From positions 1,426,001 through 1,490,000 of the forward strand of contig NC_026744.1 in NCBI RefSeq assembly GCF_000210295.1: DNA of 64,000 bases, given 5' to 3'. The stretch is from Trypanosoma brucei gambiense DAL972 (Eukaryota; Euglenozoa; Kinetoplastea; Trypanosomatida; Trypanosomatidae). The number at the start of each line of letters is the position of its first letter. The stretch's first letter is position 1. The notes beneath the pieces are model-generated. The model was given only the letters and a program-made list of their open reading frames with translations. It made no database searches and was not told the DNA's origin. The translations under genes and the position numbers were made by a program. Below are positions 10,924 through 20,552 of the stretch, one piece after another.

Positions 10924-11197
10924 ACTTGAATACCCCTCCAAACCCCGGATCGTATCGTGATACGCACGCTGAGCTCACTTGTCTTGTGGTTGCACATTAC
11001 CGGTGTAAAGAGTATCGTATCGTGAAGCATCACTAGGTGGGGGTAAAGTTGTGTGAAGTAACGTCATTGCCGAATAAAACAAAGTTCTTAGCACTTGCTA
11101 ACATAAAATCTCGTAGTGTTGCCGTGTCAAACGTTTTTACCGATTGAGAAGTGTGAGCACTAGACGCTGACTACCCGTGTGTAACTTTGCTGAAAGT

Positions 11198-13714
11198 ATG
11201 ACCTCACGCTCTGATGCTGGTGTATTCCATGTCCGTGCCCTACTCCTCGGAGTCTTATACGTATGCGGATCATTGCTATTTGTAACATCGATGTTATCAA
11301 AGACAACAACTCTGACGAATGTTTCTAGCAATACTTGCCCAACTGTACGGGGTGTCGATCAAATCATTGTGCTTTTGGTTGACGCATTGAGGCCGGACTT
11401 CGTACTTCCTGCTTTGTCACCCCATTACCTCGATGGAGTGGAGTGCTCTACCGTTAGTGCCCGCGGTGTTGACGGTAACGGTAACGGCGACCGCCGTTCA
11501 ACACTGACATACATGGAAGAAAACCTGAAGCGTGTCGCTCACCCCTCGCATGGTTTTTTTTTCCTTTCTGATACCCCAACCATAACGGCACAGCGGATCA
11601 AGGCGATCACCACAGGGACAACGCCAGCATTCCTCGAGGTAGGGACAAACCTCAATACCGATGAGGTCCAAATTGACAACATACTTCTGCAGTTACGAAG
11701 GCGGTCTATATTACTTGGAGATGATACATGGCTCAACTTATTCCCTGACCATCAGGGTAACGCATCTTTCTGGAAACACACTCACGCACTTCCACCATAC
11801 AATGTCAGTGATTTTGACACTAACGATGCAACAGTAATTGCGGATTTGATGCCGCTGCTCCTTTCCGAGACGGCAGAGCAGGCGCCAGACGACTACGCAC
11901 GACTTATTATTGGACACTTACTGGCTGTGGACCACGTTGGTCACCGTCACCATGCCAGCCATCCTGCTATGTACAAGAAACTCTCTGATATTAACGAAAT
12001 GTTGCGAAACGTGACTAAGCGGCTGCGCGAAGAAAGGCAAACGTCAATGCGGACACTTCTTGTTGTGTTTGGTGATCATGGAATGACAAACAGTGGTGAC
12101 CATGGCGGGGACTCCGAAGGGGAGAGAGACTCTTTTATGTATGCAGAGCTTTTCGAGAGTAGCAGAGACTCGGTGCATGCACCTGTAAACTCTTCGGACA
12201 AATTTCAACGGAAAAACAATTTAACTGAGAAGCGGTGGGAAGACAACATTGACGAAGATCTTTCGCGCTTGAAGGCGTGCCGTGATGTTGCGGGAGTTCA
12301 TCCCGGAAAGTTGAGTGCTGTCCATCAGGTTGACCTCACACCAACGCTTGCACTTCTTCTTGGTGTGCCCATTCCCTTCAGTAACGTTGGTCGTGTGATA
12401 CCAGAGATGGTTGCGCTTTCAAATCCCGATGTCAATATGAGTGCATCCGAGGAATGCAACTGGAAGCAGTTAACTTCATATTTTGAAGAGGCAGGTTTGT
12501 ACATAAAACCTGAGTGGAAGGATAGTAATCTTTCTTTGCGGAGACGCATTGCACAAATGAGTCACTTTGCACGGTCCATTCGCATGGAAATAAGGCGGGA
12601 TGGGGCATTTATAGGATCATCTCTTTGCATGGTTACGGCGCTTTCCCTGTTGAGGAATGGGGACATACAACAAGTGATTTGTGGAAGGTCCGTTCTCGGG
12701 ATTGGGACATTGTTTCTACTCGTTCTTAGATTACTTGCTGTATTTGCAAATAGTTTTATCATCAAAGAAAGCGTGGAGGTATTTTGTCTACTACAGCTAC
12801 TGCTTATAGCTGCCTTGTTTGTTGCGCCAACGAAAGGCCGTGGGAGGCATGCGTCCTTCCTCATTGTTATTCTTCTTGTGTTGCTGCGGGTAGCTGTGCC
12901 GCTAGTGTCCCGTGAGCGTTCGCACATCACGCACACGGCTGAAGCGACGTCGCACCTGGAGATGTGGTTGGCGAAACAGTTTCCCGAGTTTCATTACAAT
13001 AGCGTTGGGATCATACTGGGAGCTGCCCTATTTGTTTTTTCGGCACCTACAATGCCTCACCGTCTCATGGGAATCGTCCTTGGGACAGTAACAGCAGTGT
13101 GTTATGGGCAGCCGCTGATTCATCACATTGGACCGTTTGTATTTTTCGCACTGACGTTCTTTTTTCGAGGCATGGGCCCGCTGCGATACACGGCACTGGT
13201 TTTGTGGTCGAGCTCGCTTTGTAATGATAACTACGTTGCAAGCGCCTCAATAGCTGTTAGTGGTGTCCTTTTACCCGTTGTTCTCACCGCCACACGCCAT
13301 TTGCCCGTGGTGCCGCAAGCTTTAATGCTTCATCTTTACATGTGGGTGTCCTTCTTTGCACAAGGTAATCAGTGCCTGTTGAACACCGTTGATCTCAATG
13401 CCTCATTTGTGGGCTTGCCCTTCAACAGTGTGGCTTTGGGATCAGTTTTTGTTTTGTCAAGGCTTTGCAATGCCTTTCTGTTTGCCCCCATTGCCGTGAT
13501 GATTACTTACGGTACAGACCGTGCACGGGGCTGGCGCGTCTGTTACTTACTTCTTTATATAACCTTGGCGCAGAGTGCGGTGTCTAGTTTCAATGGATAT
13601 ATCCAGAAGTCGCATTTGATGTTCTTTCCAATCTTTTGTCCCAAATTTATTTTCGATTTTTGTATCGGTATGGCGGCTTGTATTGGCTACGCACTGGCTG
13701 CGTTACTGGCATGA
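11198..13714 (+). CDS. GPI13: GPI ethanolamine phosphate transferase 3 (PIG-O/GPI13)
   Basis: An 838-residue ER membrane enzyme that adds ethanolamine phosphate to the third mannose of GPI precursors, the bridge to which protein is later attached. After one N-terminal signal anchor comes a lumenal alkaline-phosphatase-like domain. Its metal and nucleophile motifs are visible: VDALRPDF (Asp near 62), TPTITAQRIKAITTG (Thr nucleophile region near 128), VDHVGHRHH and FGDHGMTNSGDHGG. The PIG-O style TTGTTPAFLEVGTN favours this paralogue over PIG-N or PIG-G. From about residue 480 there are many hydrophobic segments, as in the family. I use the ATG at 11198; the frame continues upstream only through non-ATG codons. 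GPI-anchored coats make this pathway central in African trypanosomes. Confidence 0.93.
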   Translation: MTSRSDAGVFHVRALLLGVLYVCGSLLFVTSMLSKTTTLTNVSSNTCPTVRGVDQIIVLLVDALRPDFVLPALSPHYLDGVECSTVSARGVDGNGNGDRRSTLTYMEENLKRVAHPSHGFFFLSDTPTITAQRIKAITTGTTPAFLEVGTNLNTDEVQIDNILLQLRRRSILLGDDTWLNLFPDHQGNASFWKHTHALPPYNVSDFDTNDATVIADLMPLLLSETAEQAPDDYARLIIGHLLAVDHVGHRHHASHPAMYKKLSDINEMLRNVTKRLREERQTSMRTLLVVFGDHGMTNSGDHGGDSEGERDSFMYAELFESSRDSVHAPVNSSDKFQRKNNLTEKRWEDNIDEDLSRLKACRDVAGVHPGKLSAVHQVDLTPTLALLLGVPIPFSNVGRVIPEMVALSNPDVNMSASEECNWKQLTSYFEEAGLYIKPEWKDSNLSLRRRIAQMSHFARSIRMEIRRDGAFIGSSLCMVTALSLLRNGDIQQVICGRSVLGIGTLFLLVLRLLAVFANSFIIKESVEVFCLLQLLLIAALFVAPTKGRGRHASFLIVILLVLLRVAVPLVSRERSHITHTAEATSHLEMWLAKQFPEFHYNSVGIILGAALFVFSAPTMPHRLMGIVLGTVTAVCYGQPLIHHIGPFVFFALTFFFRGMGPLRYTALVLWSSSLCNDNYVASASIAVSGVLLPVVLTATRHLPVVPQALMLHLYMWVSFFAQGNQCLLNTVDLNASFVGLPFNSVALGSVFVLSRLCNAFLFAPIAVMITYGTDRARGWRVCYLLLYITLAQSAVSSFNGYIQKSHLMFFPIFCPKFIFDFCIGMAACIGYALAALLA

Positions 13715-14173
13715 GTGCGGGCTCCGTGTTCTCGTCATCCTTTTTTTCTTTGTGTGTTGTTGTTGATGCTGATGGTATTTCCGCTTCGTCTTGCTTTTGC
13801 AGTTGAGCCATGTCACAAAAGATTTGAGGAGGGAGGAGAAGTGACAGATGTGAGCAAAGGTGGAGAAACGACGTGAATGACTTGAGGAGGGTTTGAGCGT
13901 ATCTGCCATTTTGTGTGTGTGAATGCCGGAAGTGAATAGACAAGGATGAGTACCTCTGCTGAATTCCCTTTTTGTTTTCACTCGATGTGTTACCCATTAT
14001 CTGCTCTTTCTTTTTCTTTTTCTCTTTTCCTCTTTAATTGTGGTTGTGATTAAACGTTTATATACACATTTAGCTGCCTTGGAGGTTAAGAAAACGGGCG
14101 AAGCGGGTAGTAGGCGAATAGGAGAGGTGGCAATACTCCTCAACGTTGTGCGCAAGTGCTGCGCTAGGGGAAG

Positions 14174-14247
14174 TTTCTTTTTTTTTTTTTGCCCCCTCTT
14201 CTTCATCTTTGGAATCTTACGGCGCTGTTAACTTGTTGGTGGGTCAG
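14174..14247 (+). promoter_or_regulatory. Predicted trans-splice acceptor for the 234-residue membrane protein
   Basis: T/C tract 14174-14210 is followed by GGTCAG ending at 14247, about 39 bases before the ATG at 14286. Nothing else is seen in 13715-14285 apart from a T/C-rich stretch at 14008-14035. Confidence 0.5.
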
Positions 14248-14285
14248 GCGGGGCAATTGAATTTTATTCGCCCACATCTTCACGA

Positions 14286-14990
14286 ATGCAGCCGCATGGT
14301 GGAGCAAAAAACATTCGCCCACGTGATGTTTTCACCTACGTGATGCGCCGCATTTGGCCTCCGGATCGTCCCATGCCAATTTTCACGATGTTAGCTGTTA
14401 TTGTTAATGGTGTACAGCTTATTTATAGCTTCCCTGTGCTACTTTCTTTAGATTGTAAGAAATGGATGTCACAGTGGTGTGCAATTGGCACTGCAAATAC
14501 AATAGGCAACATGCTTTATCCAATTGTCCTGATGTGGCGCTTCCGACGTAAGATCGAGGAGGGTATTCCAACAGCTGAAAGCAACATACACCTTTTCGTA
14601 AAGGAACCAACGAATATTGTCTTCCTTTTGTTTCTCATCTGGGAGATTCTGTGGATGTCACACTCCCCAAGCCTTCCTGATTCTTCGTTATCCTCGGGCC
14701 AATGTAGCCACTACGTTTTATTTTTAATTATATTCTCTAGTGTTTGGATGTTTTTGTTGTTGCTGCTCGTAATGTTTACTTTCATGACGGACTTTGGACG
14801 GCCACCGCGGTGGCGCGAGTGGGCGAATGAACGCTGGAGGCAAAGGCAGGAAATTTTTTCATTAGTGCATTACGGTGTTCCTAATCCTCCTGAAAATACT
14901 CGACGCAAAACGTTTTCTGAAACATTTGCAGATATAATGGGAACGCATACCGATTTGGGGCCTGCTCAGCCGGATGTGAGGCGCGGTTGA
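14286..14990 (+). CDS. Small polytopic membrane protein, unknown function
   Basis: I do not recognise this 234-residue protein. It has four probable membrane spans, near residues 32-54 (FTMLAVIVNGVQLIYSFPVL), 64-84, 110-126 (IVFLLFLIWEILWM) and 143-166 (YVLFLIIFSSVWMFLLLLLV). The short N-terminus is polar. The C-terminal tail of about 65 residues is charged, with Arg/Trp-rich RPPRWREWANERWRQRQE just after the last span, so the tail probably faces the cytosol. No transporter or enzyme motif is evident. It is compact, has a good upstream acceptor and lies in the same orientation as its neighbours, so it is very likely a real gene. Confidence 0.75.
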   Translation: MQPHGGAKNIRPRDVFTYVMRRIWPPDRPMPIFTMLAVIVNGVQLIYSFPVLLSLDCKKWMSQWCAIGTANTIGNMLYPIVLMWRFRRKIEEGIPTAESNIHLFVKEPTNIVFLLFLIWEILWMSHSPSLPDSSLSSGQCSHYVLFLIIFSSVWMFLLLLLVMFTFMTDFGRPPRWREWANERWRQRQEIFSLVHYGVPNPPENTRRKTFSETFADIMGTHTDLGPAQPDVRRG

Positions 14991-16600
14991 GTCTCTTTCT
15001 TTTTTTTTTTTGTAGGGGTGGGGCGGGTTGGGAGGTGAGCGTATGTTTCTGTGATGAGGGAAATAGTGAAGCTTTATTTGATAACTTCACCTCCTTCTCT
15101 TTCTCTTTCTCTTTTCTTTCTTTTCTTTCTTCTCGCCCTTTTCATCTTCTTTTTGCTGCATCACCTCCCGGCCCGAGCAACATATGTGAGTGGTGGTGCC
15201 TCTGTCCTTTGGTTTGCTTGGTAAAATGATCCATTCATGCCATTCTGATTATCTTTTGGTTGTGTGAAGTGGAGGCTTCTTGCTTCCCTATGGAAAGCTG
15301 AGAAGTCACCAGCTGATTATTGAAATGTTTCTTTATATTACTGTTATCTTCACCCCCACCCGGGTATTAAATATCGGCTAGTTTCAGTGCCTCGTAGGCG
15401 CGGAACTTCTTTTCTTGCGCATCGGGATATAAGGGCTTGCCTCTTTGACTGGTGCATGTATGCAATGGTGTCATATTTATATATACATTTATTTATTTAC
15501 GTATATGTTCTTGTATGTATGTCTCCTTTTAAAAAAAAAAAACAATTGGTGTTGAATGTTTGTGCTTATATGGTTAATATAATAACATAATGGTGGGTAG
15601 TGCTTGGTTGCTTCAGATGACAATGGTATTGTAATGGAACCAAAGGCTTCAAAAGTTAGGCTTGATGAGCAGAGTATATTTGTATATCAACGTACACATT
15701 TACATATTTGTGAACTGGCATCAATGCATTCAATTCCTTCTTTTTTTCTTTCTCTGTTTCATACGCCTGGCTGCAGTTGGTATATCAGGTTGCTCGATAT
15801 ATTTGAGGTTGGAGGGACGTGAGATCACAAGTGGGTTCATAATTCTCTGCGTATACGGATTGGAGCTCCTTTCAAAAAGGGAGAGAGAGAATAAGCAAAG
15901 GAAAAAAGAAAAGAAAAAGCCTTCGAAAGTGTGTTGAAAAGTCAAAATTGCGCGATGTGGTGGGTGAAGTGCAGCGTTGATTCCACTTATTTTGCAGCTG
16001 TTTGTATGCCTGTAGATAATGAAGCAGTGCTTCGGTGAAACACGTCATTGCGCAGTATTTGGAAAGGGAAACTAATGTTTGTATATGTTTCTTGGTTCCT
16101 GCTTTGTTTTTTATCACACTTTTTTCTTTGTGGTTCTTTTTCTTTTTTTTTTTTTGGCTTTGCGCCGTTATTTCCTTTTCTTTTTTTGAGAGGTGGGCTA
16201 TAGAAAAAGCTGTTGTTTCCCCCTCCGTTTCTGACTTTGTATTGCTACTAATGGCGTGCGTATTGTCATTGTTCCCGTATGGTGGCTGCTTTCTTTTTTT
16301 TCTTTTGAGTTGCTCCGACATGAACACAATCGAGTGTTGAATTAAGAAATGTGCTGATGGAAGATGATGGGAGAATATTGTACTACACGCGGGGTAAATG
16401 ATCGAATCTCTTGGCGCCGAGTGCTTCTTTTATCTCCCTTTTTGTTGTTGTTGTTTTTGTTTTTGTTTTTGCTTTTGTCAAAAAAAAAAAGAAAAAAATA
16501 GCGGTGAAAGATATCTCTTCCTTTTCTCCTTCTCCACTTATGCTGTTGTTAGTCTTCTATTCGTAAGGTATCCCTCATTGCTTTATTTGGGTGCTTCTGC

Positions 16601-16631
16601 GAATTCCTTTATTCATTTCTTCACTGTGCAG
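16601..16631 (+). promoter_or_regulatory. Predicted trans-splice acceptor for aspartate aminotransferase
   Basis: Tract ATTCCTTTATTCATTTCTTC is followed by GTGCAG ending at 16631. Alternative AGs lie at about 16552 and at 16718-16719. The 1.85 kb spacer 14991-16841 otherwise contains T-rich tracts, short chance ORFs and the TA repeat; no gene is supported. Confidence 0.45.
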
Positions 16632-16798
16632 AACCACACTGAAATATCAATTTAAGGCATAGATGAGTGTCCATATTTCCCCTTCAACTTGTCTCTCTGC
16701 AAACGTTGTTTCACCTTAGTATAGCTTTCAACCGCACTGACACCAAGCTCCTGAAAAAGAAATCAAAGAAGAATACATAGACAAACAAACAATATAAT

Positions 16799-16801
<3 letters not shown>

Positions 16802-16832
<31 letters not shown>
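16802..16832. repeat. (AT)n microsatellite just upstream of a start codon
   Basis: About 15 AT units ending 10 bases before the ATG of the aminotransferase gene, hence within its 5' UTR if the acceptor is upstream. Confidence 0.9.
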
Positions 16833-16838
<6 letters not shown>

Positions 16839-16841
16839 TAT

Positions 16842-18095
16842 ATGCTCAGTCCAACAACACAGCGGCATATTGCAAAGGTCGGGATGGAAAGCCAACGAGC
16901 CATCGGTAGTGTTTTTTCCAACATTCCAATGGGGAAACCGGATCCCATCCTCGGCCTCGGGCAGGATTTTCGTATGGATCCCGCCAAAAGGAAGGTGAAT
17001 TTGTCTATTGGTGTGTACCGCGACGACGCCGACCAGCCTTTTGTGCTGGAATGTGTGAAACAAGCCACATTAGGCACCAACATGGACTACGCCCCAGTCA
17101 CAGGAATTGCAAGTTTTGTAGAGGAGGCTCAAAAACTGTGTTTTGGCCCAACGTGTGCGGCGCTTCGGGATGGACGCATTGCAAGTTGCCAAACGCTTGG
17201 CGGCACAGGTGCGCTTCGGATTGGTGGTGACCTTCTCAATCGCTTTGTGGCCAATTGTAACCGCATTTACGGTCCTGACGTCGGTTATCCGAATCATGAG
17301 AGTATCTTTGCTAAGGCGGGAATGGAACTTACCCCATATTCGTACTATGATCCTGCCACAAAAGGCTTAAACCTTGCGGGTATGCTCGAGTGCCTAGACA
17401 AGGCGCCTGAGGGCTCTGTTATACTCGTTCATGCCTGCGCACACAATCCAACTGGCGTCGATCCAACACACGATGACTGGCGACAGGTGTGCGATGTGAT
17501 AAAGAGGCGTAACCATACTCCGTTCGTAGACATGGCTTACCAAGGTTTTGCTACTGGTCAATTGGATTATGATGCCTTCGTGCCACGCCACCTGGTGGAT
17601 ATGGTGCCAAACCTGATTGTTGCGCAGAGTTTCTCCAAGAACTTTGGCCTGTACGGGCATCGCTGTGGTGCTCTTCACATCTCAACGGCGAGTGCTGAAG
17701 AGGCGAAGCGTTTGGTCTCACAATTGGCCCTACTGATTCGGCCCATGTATAGCAATCCGCCTCTTTATGGTGCCTGGGTCGTAAGTTCTATTCTAAAGGA
17801 CCCGCAGCTGACTGCACTCTGGAAGAAGGAATTGAAGCAAATGTCATCTCGCATTGCTGAGGTGCGCAAGCGTTTGGTTTCAGAGCTGAAAGCATGCGGC
17901 TCCGTCCATGACTGGTCTCACATTGAGCGCCAAGTTGGTATGATGGCATACACAGGCCTAACAAGGGAGCAGGTGGAGTTACTGAGGAGCGAGTACCACA
18001 TATACATGACATTAAATGGTCGCGCTGCGGTGTCCGGACTTAACAGCACAAATGTTGAATATGTTTCACAAGCTATTCACAACGTTACTAAATGA
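16842..18095 (+). CDS. mASAT: Aspartate aminotransferase, mitochondrial type
   Basis: A 417-residue class I PLP-dependent aminotransferase interconverting aspartate and 2-oxoglutarate with oxaloacetate and glutamate. Key residues are visible: HNPTGVDP (Asn202), FVDMAYQGFA (Asp230, Tyr233), the PLP lysine in SFSKNFGLYGHRCG (Lys266) and Arg274. Length and the motif GKPDPILGLGQDFRMDP are typical of the eukaryotic AspAT I-alpha group. The first 25 residues (MLSPTTQRHIAKVGMESQRA) are weakly basic. The mitochondrial call rests on this and on the known T. brucei mitochondrial isoform rather than on a strong presequence. Met15 is an alternative start. An AT repeat sits immediately before the start. 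Confidence 0.95.
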   Translation: MLSPTTQRHIAKVGMESQRAIGSVFSNIPMGKPDPILGLGQDFRMDPAKRKVNLSIGVYRDDADQPFVLECVKQATLGTNMDYAPVTGIASFVEEAQKLCFGPTCAALRDGRIASCQTLGGTGALRIGGDLLNRFVANCNRIYGPDVGYPNHESIFAKAGMELTPYSYYDPATKGLNLAGMLECLDKAPEGSVILVHACAHNPTGVDPTHDDWRQVCDVIKRRNHTPFVDMAYQGFATGQLDYDAFVPRHLVDMVPNLIVAQSFSKNFGLYGHRCGALHISTASAEEAKRLVSQLALLIRPMYSNPPLYGAWVVSSILKDPQLTALWKKELKQMSSRIAEVRKRLVSELKACGSVHDWSHIERQVGMMAYTGLTREQVELLRSEYHIYMTLNGRAAVSGLNSTNVEYVSQAIHNVTK

Positions 18096-18341
18096 TAGGA
18101 GAATGCTGCATGTATATATATATATATCTGTTACATGCCGTGACATTCTTCTCCGTTATTGTCGCCTTCCCCTTCTTCGTAGCGTTTGACTTACTTTTTT
18201 CCGTTCTTAGTGTTATCAACTTTATATATATAATTTTTCAATGCTGCTGATGACTTGCAGGGTGTTTTTTTTTTACATTTTCCTCCTCCTTTTTTGTCCT
18301 TTCCGTTACTCTTCTTTTTTTTTTCCTTTTGGAGACTAAGT

Positions 18342-18357
18342 GAGTTCATTTGAACTC
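18342..18357. repeat. Short perfect inverted repeat (GAGTTCA/TGAACTC)
   Basis: Seven-base arms with a two-base spacer in the long spacer after the aminotransferase gene. It could be chance. Confidence 0.5.
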
Positions 18358-18888
18358 TCTTGGATGTGAAATATATTTGTTTTTGTTTAGATATATTTGT
18401 TGCGGTGTTTTGACACCCGTTATTTTTTTTTGATTATTTTCTACTACTTTGCCTATAAATGTGCCTTTCGTCCGATACCTAACGGGCACGATGCGGAGAG
18501 AATGAAGAATAAAAGAAATGATTAAAACCCCACTCCCGCTGCGGGAATGTTGGGTCCTATGCATTTCAAAAATAATAAATGATAACCACAAGCGTGGAGA
18601 GGTGGGAGAAAAGAAGAGCGAATGAGAACAAGTATGTTTTAATCTGTCATGTGCATAAAAACAAGTAGATATACATTTATGTATTTATGCATACATACAA
18701 ATATATCTGTAAATAAAAACATATATGTTAAAAGCAGTAGAAGGGCAGAGGGTTACTTCGCCTCTATTAGGCGGTAGGGAAACTTTATTTCGCTGATCCC
18801 GCAGGGGTTTTCTTTTTTTTTTTCTCAATTTCCTACGGTATTGTCAGCACTTCCTTTTTTTTGCTGTTATCGACATTTTTCGTTATGA

Positions 18889-18909
18889 ATATATATATAT
18901 ATATATATT
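18889..18909. repeat. (AT)n microsatellite
   Basis: About 10 AT units flanked by GA and TC, making a palindromic block in the long spacer 18096-20552. Confidence 0.85.
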
Positions 18910-19294
18910 CGTCTTCTTGATTTAGTTTTCATTTGTTTGCTTGGGGAGGGGGAAAAAAGACAATTAATGGATGTGTGTTGCACCACCTGTCGCCATTTTT
19001 TAATTATTTCATTGCATTGATCATCCCACGGAAACCTCCTTACATTTTCATGTACGTGAAGCAAAAGAGAAATAAACGCATTAACCTTACTCACTTCCAT
19101 TAAGTGAAAGTACTGTGTATTTCAATTTCATCTTCCTTTACGGGCTGGTACCGATCTCTTTTTAGTAAAAAAAACAGGGGAGGCGATTACATTTCTTAAA
19201 CTGCAGAGGGATGTGCTGCTGAAGAAGGGGGAAAGGGGAAGGATATGAGAGAGAGAGAAACATGATAAAGTGGATGAGGTGATATCGCCGCAAA

Positions 19295-19337
19295 AACAAC
19301 AACAACAACAACAACAGCAGCAGCAGCAGCAGCAGCA
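19295..19337. repeat. Compound (CAA)n(CAG)n triplet repeat
   Basis: A run of CAA units passes directly into a run of CAG units. It lies in non-coding spacer. On the minus strand it makes a poly-Ala/Val chance ORF that I do not accept as a gene. Confidence 0.9.
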
Positions 19338-19465
19338 AAGTCTGGGTTAAGACGTGTAGTTATGTGGAATGAAGTTGTTAAATGATTGTAATTCTTGGGT
19401 GTGCACAAGGGATACTTGTGATTGGTAACTGGACAGCTGGAGGTCGTTTTTACATCCTTGTTAAT

Positions 19466-19490
19466 TTGTGTGTGTGTGTGTGTGTGTATG
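19466..19490. repeat. (TG)n microsatellite
   Basis: About ten TG units. They are followed at 19500-19526 by a short A-rich AAAAAAT-type tandem repeat. Confidence 0.85.
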
Positions 19491-20395
19491 TGTGAAAGTA
19501 AAAAATAAAAAATAAAAAATAAATAATGAAAAGCATATGCATATACATATATGTAAACACGAGTGCATGTACAAACATGTGTTTTGCTTATTTTCTTTTT
19601 CTTTTTGTCGTTGTCATTGACAACCATTTCCATCCGTACCAAATCTACCTTTTTTTAAATTTTTTTCCCGCTTCGCGTGGGTGTTTTATTTGGGTTGCCG
19701 TGGAGTAAGGGTCACGAAAGGAATAACTGTGCCTTTTAACGGGGTTAAATGCATACATGTAAACAACACGGGTTGGTTAAAACCATGAACGTTTGAGGGG
19801 TAAAATAACACTAATAATATGTGACGGAACTTTCTCTCTGCTCCTATGTATTAACTCAGGGGTACGTAATCTCTACTTTTTGTTTTATAGTGGCCTTTTT
19901 TTTTTCCCCCTCTCCCCTCCTCTCCCTCCTCGCACATTTCTTTTTTTTTTTTTAGGTATTGGTTGGGTGCATACCCAAGAAAGTAGAGACACCTTCTAAC
20001 GTTCAGTTTGATATTCTCCCCTGTGGCACACAATGGGGGACCCACTTGAAAAGTTTGCGATGGTAACAAGGGGAGGATGAAATGAGGAGGTAAAGAAACT
20101 TATGTGGGTTTCCGTAATGCCTGTAACAGAAGGTCAAGGAACTGTAAATACGAACACACACAAAAAAAGAGGAAGATTCAGTTAGACCTAAAGTCTGCCG
20201 TTAACACCTTTCCCTCCCCCCCGTGAAGCGGCATTTATGTGTGTATTTGTGTGAGGAAGGGAAGTGTTGGGAGCTAAACGGTGAGGCAGAGGCCCGCTTA
20301 TGTTTAGTAGAACTTATCATCTGATACATCCTCCTATAAGAACATATGCTTGTATCCGTGGCTGTTTGCTTTGCGTATTCGCACGTGCTGTTCTA

Positions 20396-20421
20396 TTGTT
20401 TTTTTCATTTGTTTTCATTAG
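20396..20421 (+). promoter_or_regulatory. Predicted trans-splice acceptor inside the long ORF of the TQT protein
   Basis: The sequence ending GTTTTCATTAG at 20421 is preceded by a T-rich tract. It lies downstream of the first in-frame ATG (20346) and upstream of the second good one (20553). An alternative upstream tract with AG near 20226 would allow the longer protein. The spacer 18096-20345 holds repeats and T-rich tracts, with no gene seen. Confidence 0.5.
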
Positions 20422-20552
20422 CTACCCTTCAAAACCTTTTTACCTTGTTCGTGAGCCTTTGGCAGCGCATTAGTAGAGAAAAAGGAGTGGAGAGCAACCT
20501 GTATTGTATCATTACAACACCAGCATCCATTGTAGAGATATCTGGAGGTAAT

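Noticed and set aside
11177..11197. Upstream GTG start for the PIG-O gene
   Set aside because: Trypanosome nuclear genes start with ATG; the ATG at 11198 leads straight into the expected signal-anchor region.
19196..19642. 148-codon minus-strand ORF with poly-Ala/Val
   Set aside because: The run comes from translating the CAA/CAG and TG repeats; composition is entirely repeat-driven.
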